Part shown: positions 6,213 to 6,740 of the stretch, piece after piece | How the letters are laid out: every line of letters starts with the position of its first letter | Position numbering within the stretch: the stretch's first letter is position 1 | From: Allocoprobacillus merdigallinarum | GTDB taxonomy: Bacteria > Bacillota_I > Bacilli_A > Erysipelotrichales > Coprobacillaceae | NCBI GenBank assembly: GCA_019117525.1 | Contig: DWZO01000037.1 | Coordinates: 1-6,740, forward strand | Direction: 5' to 3' | DNA length: 6,740 nucleotides | The notes under the pieces: model-generated | Database searches by the model: none | The model's input: only the letters and a program-made list of their open reading frames with translations | Told to the model about the DNA's origin: nothing | Translations under genes and position numbers: made by a program

Positions 6213-6250
6213 ATAGCTTATGTTCTATATGTATAAGAGAAATAGCTTAT
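6213..6250. repeat. Paired 9-bp direct repeats in the divergent intergenic region
   Basis: ATAGCTTAT occurs at 6213-6221 and 6242-6250, 29 bp apart, in the ~300-bp spacer between the divergent nrdD and the 6370 gene. They could be operator half-sites for a regulator of either gene. The spacer is very AT-rich, so chance cannot be excluded. Confidence 0.3.
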
Positions 6251-6298
6251 AACAATATACCATTATAATTTTCTATAATAAATATTATATCATGATAA

Positions 6299-6328
6299 TT
6301 GAATGAATATAAGTCTTTTTTTTATTAT
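6299..6328 (+). promoter_or_regulatory. Candidate promoter for the 6370 gene
   Basis: TTGAAT (6299-6304) and TATTAT (6323-6328) are separated by 18 nt, which is plausible sigma-A spacing, and lie 42 nt before the start codon. Both hexamers deviate from consensus. Just upstream, TATAATA and TATTATA (6274-6289) form a 7-bp inverted repeat that could also supply -10 elements in either direction. Confidence 0.3.
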
Positions 6329-6369
6329 GTATATTTGAGATAATTATTGTAACAAAAGGAAGTATCCAT

Positions 6370-6740
6370 ATGAATAAGTACAAAAAAACAGCAATCCTTA
6401 TATTATGCCTTCTTCCAATTGTATTTCTCATTGTTTTCATCTATAAAAATTCTCAAAACCGCGATGATAGTTCTGGGAGGTATTATTATAGTATTGAAGA
6501 ATTTGAAACTGATACAGGCATAGATTTTTATCCATATAATGACTTTTATCAATTTCTCCAAAATAAGAACATATCTTTGAAAGATACGATATCTGATGTA
6601 GAAATTTTCGTAACTTATGATGATGTACTGTACTTTATTAGGCCAAAAGATTCATATGTAGAATATACTGTCTCTTATGATACTTCGAGTTATATTGATA
6701 CCTCAATTTATGATGAATATGAAATGAAAAATGGCATTCT
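6370..6740 (+). CDS. Membrane-anchored extracytoplasmic protein, 3'-partial
   Basis: This is a new reading frame of 123 codons that runs off the right edge. ATG 6370 is preceded by AAAAGGA (6354-6360) at 9-nt spacing. The product begins MNKYKKTAILILCLLPIVFLIVFIYK: a positively charged start, then one ~20-residue hydrophobic segment (about 7-25), i.e. an uncleaved signal anchor or signal peptide. The cysteine at residue 13 is not in a lipobox, since LILC is followed by a continuing hydrophobic stretch. The rest is hydrophilic, rich in Tyr, Asp, Ser and Glu (YYYSIEEFETDTG, DFYQFLQNKNISL, YTVSYDTSSYIDTSIYDEYE) and likely sits outside the membrane. The family is not recognised. It is transcribed divergently from nrdD and may share its control region, but nothing else links the two. 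Confidence 0.75.
   Translation, partial: MNKYKKTAILILCLLPIVFLIVFIYKNSQNRDDSSGRYYYSIEEFETDTGIDFYPYNDFYQFLQNKNISLKDTISDVEIFVTYDDVLYFIRPKDSYVEYTVSYDTSSYIDTSIYDEYEMKNGI

Noticed and set aside
6185..6260. NrdR box upstream of nrdD
   Set aside because: Stretches such as TATACATATAGAA resemble the AT-rich core, but none shows the flanking palindromic CACT/AGTG-like arms, and no properly spaced pair is present.
1..6740. tRNA, rRNA or CRISPR array
   Set aside because: No cloverleaf with a T-loop motif, no rRNA-like stretch, and no set of regularly spaced repeats was seen on either strand.

Overview
The window looks like chromosome or accessory DNA of an AT-rich, anaerobic low-G+C Firmicute. Three things suggest this: A/T-rich codon use with the standard code (TGG for Trp, TAA stops), strong AGGAGG-type ribosome binding sites with TATAAT promoters, and an oxygen-sensitive class III ribonucleotide reductase. 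The species cannot be named from the sequence, and a prophage or other mobile origin for part of it is not excluded.

Layout: positions 1-1470 (+) hold a gene cut by the left edge that ends in an Mrr-type restriction endonuclease domain. A bidirectional terminator separates it from three genes on the minus strand. Read in their own direction these are nrdD (6071 to 3477), an HNH/AP2 homing-type endonuclease (3354 to 2413) and an unrecognised four-helix membrane protein (2201 to 1485). At the right edge a divergent gene (6370 onward, +) encodes a membrane-anchored extracytoplasmic protein cut by the window end.

The main result concerns nrdD. It looks like two adjacent or broken genes, but it is one gene interrupted by a 330-nt group I intron without an ORF (4769 to 4440, minus strand). 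The 5' splice site after U, P1, P10, P4, P6, P7 with the AAGAUAUAGUC signature, a GAAA-capped P9 and a terminal G can all be read directly. Splicing joins exon 1 (434 codons) to exon 2 (320 codons) in phase 0 and restores ...NCTMG|CRTAMSYDRHG... in a 754-residue NrdD. The junction falls just before the Cys of the conserved MGCR motif, which family knowledge suggests is the thiyl-radical cysteine.

The HNH/AP2 gene lies just downstream of the intron-bearing gene but outside the intron. This fits a free-standing homing endonuclease that may drive inheritance of the intron or of the nrdD region. An intrinsic-terminator-like hairpin lies ahead of each of the three minus-strand genes. The one before nrdD sits in its own leader with no gene upstream to terminate, so it may be an attenuator.
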